Part shown: in pieces, positions 26,019-36,365 of the stretch
Position numbering within the stretch: position 1 is the first letter of the stretch
Layout of the letters: every line of letters begins with the position of its first letter
Assembly: GCA_025174535.1 (NCBI GenBank)
Contig: JALBUN010000019.1
Coordinates: 62,001-126,000, forward strand
Reading direction: 5' to 3'
DNA: 64,000 nt
From: Cantharellus purpuraceus
Lineage: Eukaryota; Basidiomycota; Agaricomycetes; Cantharellales; Hydnaceae
The notes under the pieces: model-generated
What the model was told of the DNA's origin: nothing
Databases searched by the model: none
Seen by the model: only the letters and a program-made list of their open reading frames with translations
Program-made: the position numbers and the translations under genes

Positions 26019-26457
26019 TGTTACGCACTAGGTCCAATTGGGGGTCAGAGATTGGATTGGAGGTTGGGTCAGAGGTTGGGTCGGAGGTTGGGTTGGGGTC
26101 GGAGTACGTCGTGGGGGTTGGAACGGACTTGGCTTCAGCTTATGTGCTGCACCCTCACTAATACCGGTGTCTGAGATTTCAGAGACGGAGTACGACTTAG
26201 AGAGTTAGGATCGGACTTAGGAGCTAGGCATGATTTGATATTCAAACTGGGGAATGAAGTCCCCAGTCGGGCAACTTAAATACATATTTGAAATCTAATA
26301 ATAATTACTCCAGTGATGGGTCTCCGAGGCCAACGGCCTTACGTGAGTATGTCCGAGTCCGACGGGGACAGATGTCCGGGTTCCTATGGTGATGCTGATG
26401 CATCAATCAGAACCGGAGATGGATGGGCGGAATCGGCAGTGACAATCAGACAGGTAA
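26019..26457 (-). repeat. Gyp-Z copy A 3' LTR, internally deleted
   Basis: Matches the LTR at 32986-33550 from its TGTTACGC end up to ...AATCAGACAGGTAA, then jumps into the coiled-coil repeats of the extra gene. About 0.1 kb of LTR, the polypurine tract and the extra gene's start are missing. It contains GGTTGGG repeats at 26060-26100. Confidence 0.8.
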
Positions 26458-26458
26458 C

Positions 26459-27597
26459 GGAAGGAGGAGGAGGAGGCAGAACGGAGATGGAAGGAGGAGG
26501 AGGAGGCAGAACGGAGACAGAAGGAGGAGGCGGCAGAACGGAGACGGAAGGAGGAGGAAGAGGCGGAACGGAGACGGAAGGAGCAGAGGCGGAAAGAGGC
26601 GGCGAAGACGGAACGGAGAAGGAAAGAGGAGGAAGCGAAGGCTGAGAGGGCTCGCATGGTAAAGGAACTTGGGGCAGCGATGGAGGCTGCGAGACTGAAA
26701 GAAGTGGAGGAGCAGGCGCACGAGCTAGAGGCTGCCATGGAGGTAGAGGAGGAGGTGACCGGGGCAGGGGGAACCAGCCACCCAGGAAGTCCGAGTGTGC
26801 CAATACGGCCAGGGACCCCGGAAGTTGCCATCATCTCCGTTACACAGATGGAGACAACTCGTTCGAGGACTGTCACTGCGGAGGACTCACTGTTACGTCT
26901 GCAGGCACGGCCCTTATTTGAGTTGGGGGCAGCTGAGGAAGATGATGCGGCGGAGACGGAGAGGGCGGAGGTGGAAGCAGATCCCAATGCCAATGTGGAG
27001 CTCGATGCAAATGCGGAGCCCAAGGCAGGTGTGGATGTTGGGACGGATGCAGAGCCAGATCCCACTTCGAATTCCTATGAGGAGATGGCTTGGGTAGCTG
27101 CGGTCGAGGCTCGCAAAAGAGCGGAGTTCTATGCCGCTACCACCAAGAAGAATCTCAATGTCGCAGTCTTTTCATTGAAGGCATACCCGAGTGCTGATAC
27201 GGAGAAGCGAGAGGCGGACTGGAGGGTCATATGGTGCAAGGCAGAGAGTCATGTGTTGGCAACCCGTAAGAAGGAGCTGTGTGTTGCGAGGTTGGCAATC
27301 CAGCTTCGCAAGCGTGAGATGGAGCAGGCGGTGGCAGAACAGCAGGACAAGGAGGAGGAGAGGGAACGCTTGGAGGCGGCAGCGAGAAGGGGCGGACCAC
27401 CCAAGGCTCTGGCTCCAATGGAGCCATTTGGCGGACCCGGCGTAACTTGCGACTTATGTCGTGATGCGGGTGTGGAGTGCGTGTGGCCTACTGGCCCAAC
27501 TCGCCGACTTCGGTCCTGCGATCATTGTTGGGGTCGGAAAGGAGGGTGTAGGATCGATGGAAAGTTTGATCCCCGGAGTCGGAGCGTCAAGCCCTGA
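26459..27597 (+). CDS. Gyp-Z extra gene, ORF1: coiled coil plus Zn2Cys6-type cluster (5' truncated)
   Basis: Function unknown. The frame opens at the deletion junction, so the natural start (MSVAELEQLLLA in copies B and D) is missing. Seen in order: about 65 residues of KEEEEAERR(W/R/Q) repeats, a helical MVKELGAAMEAARLKEVEEQ segment, an acidic linker, the block YEEMAWVAAVEARKRAEFYA, a second helical region, and near the C-terminus six cysteines spaced C-x2-C-x6-C-x12-C-x2-C-x6-C (CDLCRDAGVEC ... SCDHCWGRKGGC). That spacing fits the fungal Zn(II)2Cys6 binuclear cluster. All six cysteines remain in copies A, C and D. It ends at TGA 27595 followed by CTA G; the downstream frame ORF2 is in phase. 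It lies antisense to the retrotransposon pol, so it needs its own promoter or one in the LTR. A DNA-binding role is inference only. Confidence 0.75.
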
Positions 27598-28035
27598 CTA
27601 GTGGTACAAGGAGGGGCAGAGAAGGAATCGGAGGGTCATCCGACCAAAAAGAGGCGGACGGAGACGGGTGCTGTGGCAGCCAGGGGTAGCGGCATCGGAT
27701 CGGAAGGGGCAACGACTGGTGCAGGTACGGGGCGCGTCTCGGCGCCCAATAGCACCGTGGGCCAGCTTATCTGGCTGGTTAACCTGCAGTCGGAGCACCT
27801 TCGGCAGACGGAGGGGTTGTTAGTAGACTTGGTGAGGATGATGAAACAGAAGGAGGTTCTGGAGGGTCGTCGGACAGCCGAGTTACATTGGTTGCGGAAG
27901 TTCATGGCCCCGTTGCATGAGGATTCGGACATGGGAGATGAGAAGGATTGGGTGTCAGATGTAGAGAGTGATAAGGAGTCGGAGATGGAGCCTGAGGTAT
28001 ATAAGGGAAAGGGGAAAAGGAAACACGATGTATAA
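27598..28035 (+). CDS. Gyp-Z extra gene, ORF2: possible readthrough extension
   Basis: Follows ORF1 in the same frame after a single TGA. It has no ATG near its beginning: the frame starts CTA GTG GTA CAA. Codes for about 145 residues: a basic TKKRRTE patch, a Ser/Gly/Thr-rich linker, a helical block (STVGQLIWLVNLQSEHLRQ, then LLVDLVRMMKQKEVLEGR), then an acidic tail (DMGDEKDWVSDVESDKESE) and a basic end GKGKRKHDV. It is homologous in copies B, D and F. Since there is no start codon and the frame is continuous, it is most simply read as the C-terminal part of ORF1, reached by stop-codon readthrough. A short intron removing the stop is the alternative. Confidence 0.65.
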   Translation, partial: LVVQGGAEKESEGHPTKKRRTETGAVAARGSGIGSEGATTGAGTGRVSAPNSTVGQLIWLVNLQSEHLRQTEGLLVDLVRMMKQKEVLEGRRTAELHWLRKFMAPLHEDSDMGDEKDWVSDVESDKESEMEPEVYKGKGKRKHDV

Positions 28036-28177
28036 AAATGAAAATGATTATAAATTTTGGAACGGAGAAAAATGAGGTGGAGTGATTCCTTCGGAGCTTT
28101 TGGGCAGGCATGTAATTTCCTTTGACTTGTAATAAAATGATGATGCGAAATAATAGAATTAGCATTAGTAATCAAAC

Positions 28178-29386
28178 TTAAAGATTCATAAGAGGGCCAG
28201 GTTTGTCTGGATAAGCGGAGTGGAAGTCGGAGACGGATTCAGATGTGTGATCGAGTTCAGATGTGGAGATCCATGAGGACTCTTCATCGGTGCCTTCATA
28301 TCCAGTCCATTTGACTGAGTACTGGAGCTTGCACTTGTATTGACAGTCGATCTTTGAGTCCAGGATCTCAGATATCTCATATTCATTGTCTCCTTCGCTG
28401 ATGATCGGGGGAGGTGGGGGTTGCGTGCGACCGGAGATCTTGTTCGTAGTAGCGGGTTCGAGCATTGATATGTGGAAGACCAGATGAACTGCTTGGAAGT
28501 GGTCTGGGAGGTGGAGGGTGAAAGACCTGCTGCCTGCGCGAGCAATGACCTCATAAGGACCTAAGTATTTCTCGGAGAGTTTCTTCGATGGACGGGTGGT
28601 CCGGAAGTGTTTGGCCTTAACAAATACTTTGTCTCCGATTTGCAGGTCCAGAGCCAGAATGTGGCGTCGGTCTGCGGAGACATGATATTGTTTCTGAGCA
28701 TCGGAGATGGTCTCTTGGAGATGTTGGTGTAGTTGATCGAGGTCGGTTACGAATTGGTGGGCTTTGGTGGAGGCAAGTTCTTTCTCGGGGTGGATGGAGA
28801 TGTTTGGATGGTAGCCTTTATTAGCAAAGAACGGAGAGATGCTGGTAGTCGCATTTGGAGCATTGTTGTAGGCAAACTCTGCGATCGGAAGTAGATCAGC
28901 CCAGTTGTCTTGTTGATAGTTACAATAGATTTGGAGATATTGTTCCAGGGACTGATTCATTCGTTCTGTTTGTCTGTCTCCTTCAGGGTGGTATCTGGAG
29001 GTGAAATGAAGCTTCATGTCAAGAGCCTTTCCTAATGTGCCGAAGAAGGAGGACACGAACTCCGAGCCCCGATTGGACGTGACATGCGATGGGACTCCAT
29101 GTTTAGAGAATACGTGGAGAATGAACAATTTAGCTAGCGAGGTGGAGGTGATGGTGTCATGCATCGGAATAAATAGTGACTGTTTGGTGAACCTGTCAAC
29201 AATCACAAGTATGGTGTCATGTCCAAGCAATGGGGGGAGCTTCTCTATGAAATCCATGGAGATGGAGTTCCATGGTTGCTCTGGGATTGGAAGTTGCTTA
29301 AGCGTTCTGTAGGGTTTGTGCCTTTGCGATTTTGAGCGCATACATGTGGTGCAGGAGTTACAGTAGTGTTGAATGTATTCTTGCAT
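28178..29386 (-). pseudogene. Gyp-Z copy A integrase with chromodomain
   Basis: Integrase core of a Ty3/gypsy polyprotein, which inserts the DNA copy into chromosomes. Seen: CNSCTTCMRSK (zinc-binding half), SMDFIEKLP (first Asp), HVTSNRGSEFVSSFF (the usual second Asp is Asn), and HPEGDRQTERMNQSLEQYL (Glu present). A C-terminal chromodomain-like block (KCKLQYSVKWTGYEGTDEESSW) places it among chromoviruses, which may target chromatin. A stop separates it from RNase H near 29409. The Asp to Asn change fits a C:G to T:A transition and should inactivate it. Confidence 0.9.
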
Positions 29387-29605
29387 TTTTGGCCATACAT
29401 AGTCTCGTCAGATTAATCCTTGTGTGCGATTTTGCCCGAAGTGGCCAGAGATCGGGTGATCATGATAATACTGCAAAATTCAGAGTCGGAGGCCATTGGC
29501 GTCAGGGATGTATATCCGGTCATTGTGTCGGAGGTGCCCTTTGGGGTCAAGTGACCATTTCGGATCGGAAGGGTTGTCCAAGTGTTTAACTGCAACAGGA
29601 TCAGA

Positions 29606-30418
29606 TCAGAGTGATGAGCAGATGTCGGAGCGGAGTTGGTCGATGTCCATAATGGTGACAGCTCGGAGGGTGGGAGTCATGAGGGTGGATGCTCGTAGGG
29701 ACGATGCCAGCTGCTCGTTAGTGAACACAGGACGAAAGTTGTGTGGGTTTACAGTGGCATAGTCGCTATTCCCCTCTTTAGGGTAGACGTCCCAGCGTCT
29801 AGTTAACGTGTTGGGCTTTGCTCCAAGTCGACCAGGATGGAAATGGATAATGAGATTGAACAGAGATAGGTATTCGGACCATCGGACCTGTCTCCGGGTG
29901 AGCAGTTTTGTTGTGGAGAAGTATTCCAAGTTCTTGTGGTCAGTTATGACGTCCACCGGACCCTCAAGGTAGTGTCTCCATATCTGGAAGGCTTCATATA
30001 TGGCAAGGAGCTCTTTGTCATGGACGTCATAGTTCAGTTCGGGGGGCGTAAATGTACGTGAGTGAAAAGTGATCGGGTGGGCTTGTCCGTCGTCTGGGGA
30101 GATGATGGACAGGATCGCGGCAAGTGCATAGTCGGAGGCGTCGGTCTCTAATAGGATGGGAACGTCTGGAACCCAATGAGTCAGTATCAGAGCGGAAGTA
30201 AAGGCCTTTTTCAAGGTCTCAAAGCTCTGTCTACATTCATCAGTGAAATTCCATTGGATACCCTTCCTAGTGAGTCGGTGAGTGGAACAGTGATATTGGA
30301 GTAGCCATGAATGAAGCGGCGGTAGAAGTTGGCGAACCCTAGGAAGGACTGTACGTCCTTGACTTTCCGGGGTTCTGGCCATTCCTGTATGGCTTTGATT
30401 GTTATTGGACATTGTCAA
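29606..30418 (-). pseudogene. Gyp-Z copy A RNase H domain
   Basis: Contains [35 protein letters not shown] (catalytic Asp), YDVHDKELLAIYEAFQIWR (catalytic Glu), [11 protein letters not shown] (catalytic Asp) and RRQVRWSEYLS. The connection to the RT fingers is broken by a frameshift and stop (30419-30514). Removes the RNA strand during reverse transcription in intact relatives. Confidence 0.88.
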
Positions 30419-30514
30419 TCCTGCTGGGGAGAGGATATAGCCTAGGTATTTGACCGAGTCGGAGTGGAATTCGCATTTGTCAGCACGGGCGAAGAGGCCA
30501 TGCTTTCGGAGACG

Positions 30515-30970
30515 TCAGAGTACCTCTTGGACATGTGTCCGATGTTCTTCTTCGTTGTCTGAATATACCAGAATGTTGTCTAAGTAAATGAGGACGGTCA
30601 CATCGAGGAGGTCAGCGAAGGTATCATTCATGAACCACTGGAAGGTGGCCGGAGCATTGGTTAGTCCAAAGGGCATGACACACCACTCGAAAGATCCATA
30701 TCGTGTGTGGAAGGTCGTTTTCCATTCGTTGCCTTCCTGGATACGGACTAGATGGTAGGCATGTCGGAGATCTATTTTGGAGTAGATCTTAGCCTTTCGA
30801 GGACTCTCGAGTAGGTCCGCGGTGCGGGGTATCAGGTATCGGTCTTTCTTGGTGATCTTGTTGAGTCCACGGAAGTCAACGCATAGACGGAGTGATCCGT
30901 CCTTTTTGCAGACAAATAGGACCAGAGCTCCATGAGGAGATAGGGATGGGCGGATGAAGCCTGTGGCCAA
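30515..30970 (-). pseudogene. Gyp-Z copy A reverse transcriptase palm
   Basis: Shows [51 protein letters not shown] and [11 protein letters not shown]. The conserved Y-x-D-D box is YLDN, losing the second catalytic Asp. Stops lie at both ends of the open stretch. Confidence 0.9.
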
Positions 30971-30988
30971 GTTCTCGTCTATGAATGT

Positions 30989-31977
30989 TCAGAGAGCCAG
31001 TAGCTCTTTTTGGGATAGCGAGTAGATAGGGCCAAGCGGAGGGGTGGAGTTATCATCCAGTTCAATCTTGAGATCGTATGGTCTGTGTTCCACTAGAGAG
31101 TCGGCTTTAGACTTGCTGAACACGTCGGCGAACTCATGATACTCCTTGGGAACCATAGAGAGGTCCGGTGGAGTTGATCGGGCGGAATGAGCGGCGAGGA
31201 ATATTGGGTCAGAGAGGTGGACCTGGAATGTGTGAGAACCATCCAGTTTGCTTAGTCTGGCGAAGACCATAGCATCCACCATTGATATAAATGGAGGGGT
31301 AGATGGAGTATCTATCGGAGCGGAGTCAGCGGAGGTGGAAGATAATTTTGCACCTATAGTTGCTGGTGACGTTGGGGATGACACAGCCTGTGCTGGAGAA
31401 CGGAATGTGATATGGCCCAATGCCCAGTCAATCAACGGATTGTAGCGGGTGAGCCAGTTATGTCCGAGAACCACAGAACAGCTGGAGTCAAGCGGAGTAA
31501 CATAGAATGTAAGGGTCTGGATTTCTCCAACAGAAAAACGGTAAGACAGATCTATATAACAGCATTAGTAGTGCCATCAAATAATTGGAGTGGTATCGGA
31601 GTTATGGTGTATGTATGGAGTTTATGTAAATCGGAAAAAGAGGAATCAAGGAAACAGTGAGTAGAACCAGAGTCAATTAATGCTTGAATAGCAGTATCGG
31701 GAATGGAGTCGGAGTGGACGAGGAGGGTAAGGGAGTCGGAGTGGAAAGGAGCAGATGCGTTCAGGCGGACCTCGTTTGTTGTACGGGGAGTACCAACACA
31801 GCCCTCAGCCCGTATGGAGGCTATAGGACTGCTTACTATTTTTTTTGGTCCGTTGTGGCATTGGTGGCGTGGCCCTTTGCCTTTGCTGTGGACGAGGTTG
31901 CCTTGTTGCAATCCTTGGCTTGGTGACCAGGCTTTCCGCAGAACAGACAGAGGTTGTTGTCCATGCGGCGCTGGCAT
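30989..31977 (-). pseudogene. Gyp-Z copy A protease and RT N-terminal region
   Basis: Two open stretches (31977-31552 and 31474-30989) joined through stops. The protease active site is ALIDSGSTHCFLDSSF (D-S-G). The MVLGHNWLTRYNPLIDW block is typical of the protease C-terminal part in gypsy elements. PKEYHEFADVFSKSKAD precedes RT. Confidence 0.82.
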
Positions 31978-32953
31978 TCCTGCTGGGTAAGTTTTCCATC
32001 CTTTCCCAGCTTGGTGGAGAGGTCCGGAGTACTCTTGTGAGCTCTGGAGTTATTGCTGGTGCCGGAATTGTTCTGACTGGAACCAGAAGCAGCAGCATTA
32101 CCAGTGTTTGACTTCTGGCCTGAGTTGGCGGTGGCCCGCTTATCGGACCCCTTGTTGGACTTTGGGGTCTTGTCCGATGATTTGTCCGATTTGTTGTTCG
32201 CCAAATTTTCATGGGAGACCTCGGATTGACGTTCCCAATAATGGGTGTCGATGGATTGGGCGAGCTTGCAGAGGGTAGCCAAAGTATCCAGCTTACCGAC
32301 GCGTGATATCTCGTCCTTGATGCAGGATGGGAGTCCAATGTAAAATTGGCGTCGGAGTGTGTCGTCACCCCATTGGACTTTTGGAGCTAGCTGCTGGAAA
32401 CTCACAATGTATTTTGTGATTTTGTGATTTTCCTTCATCTGAAGTCGATCAAGTTCATTCTCGGCATTGGCCTCGGGGTTGTAAGGACCAAAATTGGTCC
32501 GAAGTTTGGAGATGAAGTCGGAGTAGTCCTCTGACCATATCGGGTCATCGGAGTCATCCATGAGTGCTGGTTCGAAGTAGTCCAGTGCGGTGCCCTTGAG
32601 ATAAGACATGGCGAAGGTGACCTTCGCCTGATCGGATGTGAATGCGTCGGGGCGGTCGTGGAAATTCAACCAGCATTGCACCAAGAATGGCTAGAGCTTG
32701 CGTGGATCAGAGCCATCGAATGGGTCAGGTTCTCAGACCTTGGTCCAGGACTTAGGGGCTTGTGGGTTATGGATGCTGCTAGCGAGCAGGAGATGGCTTG
32801 CACCAGATTTGGAGAGGGCGGGGTGTCATCTTCTTCATTGACAGCCTCTATGTGGTCCGTTGGTTCCTTGACAACCTCGGGGATGGTGTCAATGCTGGGG
32901 GCGGGTACCTCGACAATTCGTGCGCGTTCAGAATTGGCGGTGGATCGTGGCAT
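31836..32953 (-). pseudogene. Gyp-Z copy A gag
   Basis: The open stretch 32684-31836 includes the capsid region (AMSYLKGTALDYFEPAL, RLQMKENHKITKYIVSFQQL) and a CCHC zinc knuckle, CLFCGKPGHQAKDC. Upstream, an N-terminal frame from ATG 32953 (MPRSTANSERAR) is separated by a frameshift and by TGA and TAG codons near 32700-32750. Forms the particle shell in intact relatives. Confidence 0.85.
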
Positions 32954-32985
32954 TGGTAGGAGTGAGTATGGCAGTTCGAATATAC

Positions 32986-33550
32986 TGTTACGCACTAGGT
33001 CTGATTGGGGGTTGGAGATTGGATCGGAGGTTGGGTTGGAGGTTGGGTTGGAGGTTGGGTTGGGGTCAGAGTATGTCATGGGGGTTGGGGTCGGAGTACG
33101 TCATGGGGGTTGGAACAGACTTGGCTTCAGCTTATGTGCTGCGCCCTCACTAATACCAGTGTCTGAGATTTCAGAGATGGAGTACGACTTAGAGAGTTAG
33201 GATCGGACTTAGGAGCTAGGCATGATTTGATATTCAAACTGGGGAATGAAGTCCCCAGTCGGGCAACTTAAATACATATTTGAAATCTAATAATAATTAC
33301 TCCGGTGATGGGTCTCCGAGGCCGACGGCCTTACGTGAGTATGTCCGAGTCCGACGGGGATGGATGTCTGGGTTCCTATGGTGATGCTGATGCATCAATC
33401 AGAACCGGAGACGGATGGGCGGAATCGGCGGTGACAATCGGACAGGAAAATGGAGATGTAGCAGTTTCCAAATGGAGTATAGATTTCATATGCGCAGGGA
33501 TCTGAGTGGATCGGACGGGGATCTGGGCGTTAATGAATATAGTCATAACA
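32986..33550 (-). repeat. Gyp-Z copy A 5' LTR
   Basis: 565 bp, plus-strand ends TGTTACGC and GTCATAACA (short inverted ends TGTTA/TAACA). It carries three GGAGGTTGGGTT units at 33026-33065. The other LTR of the element is 26019-26457. Confidence 0.88.
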
Positions 33551-33639
33551 CACTGTCTGTTTGCTAGGACTGTTGCGCGCAGGCTTATAGGATCTATTCC
33601 ATAAGCAAACTGACACCACTTACACAGCTGATCAGATCC

Positions 33640-34410
33640 CTCAGTTGAGGGATCAATGGAAAGCAAAGTACACTGACCTATTTGGCAGCATACCCTTAGA
33701 ACTTCCCCCATTTAGGGAAGTTAACCACAAGATTAATCTCATGGATCCTGACAAGCGAATACATTATTGCTTACCCAAGTGTCCAGAGCACTACTGAGCA
33801 GAACTTTCAGAGAAAGTTCTGTGATACACCACTGCTAAATGGTGGGTATCTGCTACAGCCCAGCAGGCTGTACCAATGCTATGCATTCCCAAAAAAAATG
33901 GGAAGCTCTGCACTGTGTTCAACTTGCATGAACAGAATGATAATACAATGAAGGACATAACACCCTTCCCCGATTAGGACAACATTAGACACGATGTTGC
34001 CCACTGTACATATCGATCTAAACTCAATATGTCTGAGGTGTATGAACAGATACATATCAGACCAATGGATATACCCAAGATGGTGTTTGCACCATCTTGG
34101 GGACATTTGTCAGTCAAGTCATGCAGCAAGGGGACTGTAATGCCCCCTTGACATTTCAGCAGCTCATGACCACCATCTTCTGAGAATATATCAGAAGATT
34201 CATCCATGTATATCTGGACAACATATTTGTGTGCTCTTGTACTATATGAGAGCACGAACACCACCTAGAGATGGTGTTCACCGAGCTCAGGAAAGCACAT
34301 ATGTTCCTGAGCAAGGATAAGAGATCTATACTCAATGAGTATGGATTGCCTTGGTCACCTAATAGATGACCAAGGCGTGCATGCAGATGCTGATAAAATG
34401 CAGTGAATAC
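33640..34410 (+). pseudogene. Gyp-H reverse transcriptase remnant
   Basis: Frames together encode PLELPPFREVNHKINLMDPD, PMLCIPKKNGKLCTVFNL, YRSKLNMSEVYEQIHI, VMQQGDCNAPLTFQQLM and HVYLDNIFV. The last is the Y-x-D-D box with its second Asp changed to Asn. Multiple stops and frame changes. Cut by the solo LTR at 34411. Confidence 0.78.
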
Positions 34411-35161
34411 TGTTAAAAAAAAATTTCGCCTTGCTGGGGGTGTGTGGAGAGTAGATTTCGAATAGGGACAGAGGGAGTGATGGGAACTAAATGTATGCAT
34501 AGTCTAATTGAAGATATACTTGAGTAGTATCTTCCTGCGAGGTTTGATGAAATCTGGTGTGATATTCGTCTATATTTTGACAATTTGAGCAGGGAGCAGG
34601 AGCAGATGACTCAAATGAGAGTAAATGCTTAATAGAAAATCAACCAGTGGAGCTTAGGCTTCGCAAACTGGGATTCAAATATATGTTGCAATACTCTGGA
34701 GAATTATGCAAAAGATTGTAGAAATACATGTTCGTCCTGGAGTTATTCCAGAAACGAATAGTTCAAACACAGACAACAGAAACAGGTGAGAGGAAATTCT
34801 CTGGTCAATTTCATATCTATCTAAGCATGTTTTATACAAGATATGTGTCTTTAAAACATGTGATAAAAGTCCTGAGTCATTTGAAACATGGTAAAGAAAC
34901 TTGTGATAAAAACGAAATGGGTTATGGAGCCAATAGAGGAAAAATGACGAAATAAAATATAAAAGAAATATAGGAGAATGATCTGATGGATGTGGAGCTT
35001 ACAGGGGCTTCTCCTCTTCCCTCCTAACCATTTCCCCTCACTTTCCTACCTCCCCCTCAACCTCCTGAGCCTCCTATGTGCTCCTGTTCCTCCTATCCCC
35101 TCTGTTCCCCCTCTGTTCTCCTCTCCCCTTTCTCCCTAGAAGTCCAGTCTTCCAAATAACA
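34411..35161 (+). repeat. Cop-1 solo LTR
   Basis: Starts TGTTAAAAAAA and ends CCAAATAACA. Flanks are AATAC at 34406-34410 and AATAC at 35162-35166, a perfect 5-bp target duplication. Homologous to the LTR at 47122-47893. Confidence 0.85.
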
Positions 35162-35900
35162 AATACAAGAGTGGAGACAACCTAGGTCACACCATGAAGT
35201 CCAACGTTTTTTGGACTAGTACAGTATCTGGTGCACTATATGCCAGATATAACTGCATACACAACCCCGTTATTGGGTTGTGCTCGTAATAATTGTCCAT
35301 TCTTATGGACACTGCTGCTAGAGAAATGCTTCAAAAGCATCAAGATCCTAGCATGTAGGGCTCCAATATTGAAGCCCATCAATGTCAATAACCCAGATAC
35401 TATTTGGGTTATTACTGACAGCTCCAAAACTGAAGTCAGAGCCGTCTATGGACAAGGAAAAGATTGGCAGACCTGTCAGCCTGCCGGATTCCTATCCAAG
35501 AAATTTAGTGCTGCACAACAGCACTATAAGACTCATGAGCACGAGACTATAGCTGTGCTTGAAGCCCTAATGAGATGGGAAGATAAGCTACTAGGATGAA
35601 AGTTTGTCCTAGTAACTGACCACACGGGTCTCAAATACTTTGAGACCCAAAAGAACCTGTCTCCTAGACAGATTAGGTGGTGGGAGTTCTTATCCCGTTT
35701 CAACTTTACTACCCTGCATATAGATGGGGTAGGGAACAAAGTAGCAGATTGTCTATCATGCTACTATACTAATGACTCCCCAATAGAGAGTCATCCCAAC
35801 TACATCTACGTGAACACAGATGAATGTCTCGACCCTGAAGGAGAACTGCTCCCCATGGAATGGTTCGTCAAGATCAGGACAGCAGCAGTCACCTTCAGGT
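35162..35900 (+). pseudogene. Gyp-H RNase H remnant
   Basis: Encodes VITDSSKTEVRAVYGQG, CQPAGFLSKKFSAAQQHY, HEHETIAVLEALMRWEDKLL, then after a TGA LVTDHTGLKYFETQ, RQIRWWEFLSRFNF and NKVADCLS. Catalytic Asp and Glu positions are recognisable. The order matches gypsy RNase H. Confidence 0.82.
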
Positions 35901-36365
35901 GACTGCTTGAGAAAAAAGAAAACAGAGTGCTATAAGCTGAAGCACTCAATGTTCAAACAGAATCATTGAATGATGATTCTAATTCCTCTAAAGAAATAGA
36001 GGACATTGGAGTGATGTCATCAGATGATGATGGAACACCATTGTGATCCCATGTCAAGCATGGGATCAACCTCATGCAGATTGTACAAAGCACATATAGA
36101 AAGGATACTGTCCTTTCTAAGGTGCTGGAAGCACCTAAAGAGCACACATGATTTGGTGTGCATGGTGGTCTAATATGGACCAAAAATATATACAAATGCA
36201 ATGTTGTCTGTATACCCCACTCAGTGTTTCTGAAGGGGAGGAGGCTAGTTGAGATAATAACCAATCATGCGCACCAAGTAGTTGGCCATTTTGGTCAACT
36301 AAAGACATAAATTACATTTGACGGTCATACTGGTGGCCAGGCATGACCACCAATGTCAAATCTGT

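Larger units (their letters stand above)
26019..33550 (-). mobile_element. Gyp-Z copy A, Ty3/gypsy chromovirus with an antisense extra gene
   Basis: The element is 7.5 kb long with termini TGTTACGC and TCATAACA, and 5-bp flanks CACTG at both 26014-26018 and 33551-33555, a perfect target-site duplication. On the minus strand, in order: 5' LTR (33550-32986), gag, protease, reverse transcriptase, RNase H, integrase with chromodomain. Between the integrase stop and the 3' LTR lies a gene on the plus strand (26459-28035). The same order and opposed orientation recur in copies B and D. The 3' LTR (26019-26457) lost its inner end and adjoining leader by deletion. Gag and pol carry several stops and lost catalytic residues, so this copy cannot move by itself. 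Confidence 0.92.

Noticed and set aside
26313..26645. Gly/Glu-rich plus frame covering LTR and repeat
   Set aside because: It reads the coiled-coil repeat in a wrong frame and starts in LTR sequence.
26384..27065. Ser/Pro/Leu-rich minus-strand frames (and equivalents at 43220-43862, 58229-58754, 60189-60827)
   Set aside because: They are reverse readings of the Glu/Lys coiled-coil repeats; content follows from the purine-rich repeat.
33305..33505. MSESDGDGCLGSYGDADASIR-like frame present in every Gyp-Z LTR
   Set aside because: Repeated only because the LTR is repeated; no start context or domain, and other copies carry stops or different ends.
35236..36264. Minus-strand frames opposite Gyp-H
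   Set aside because: Plus strand encodes recognisable RNase H and integrase; these are antisense shadows, helped by palindromic sequence.
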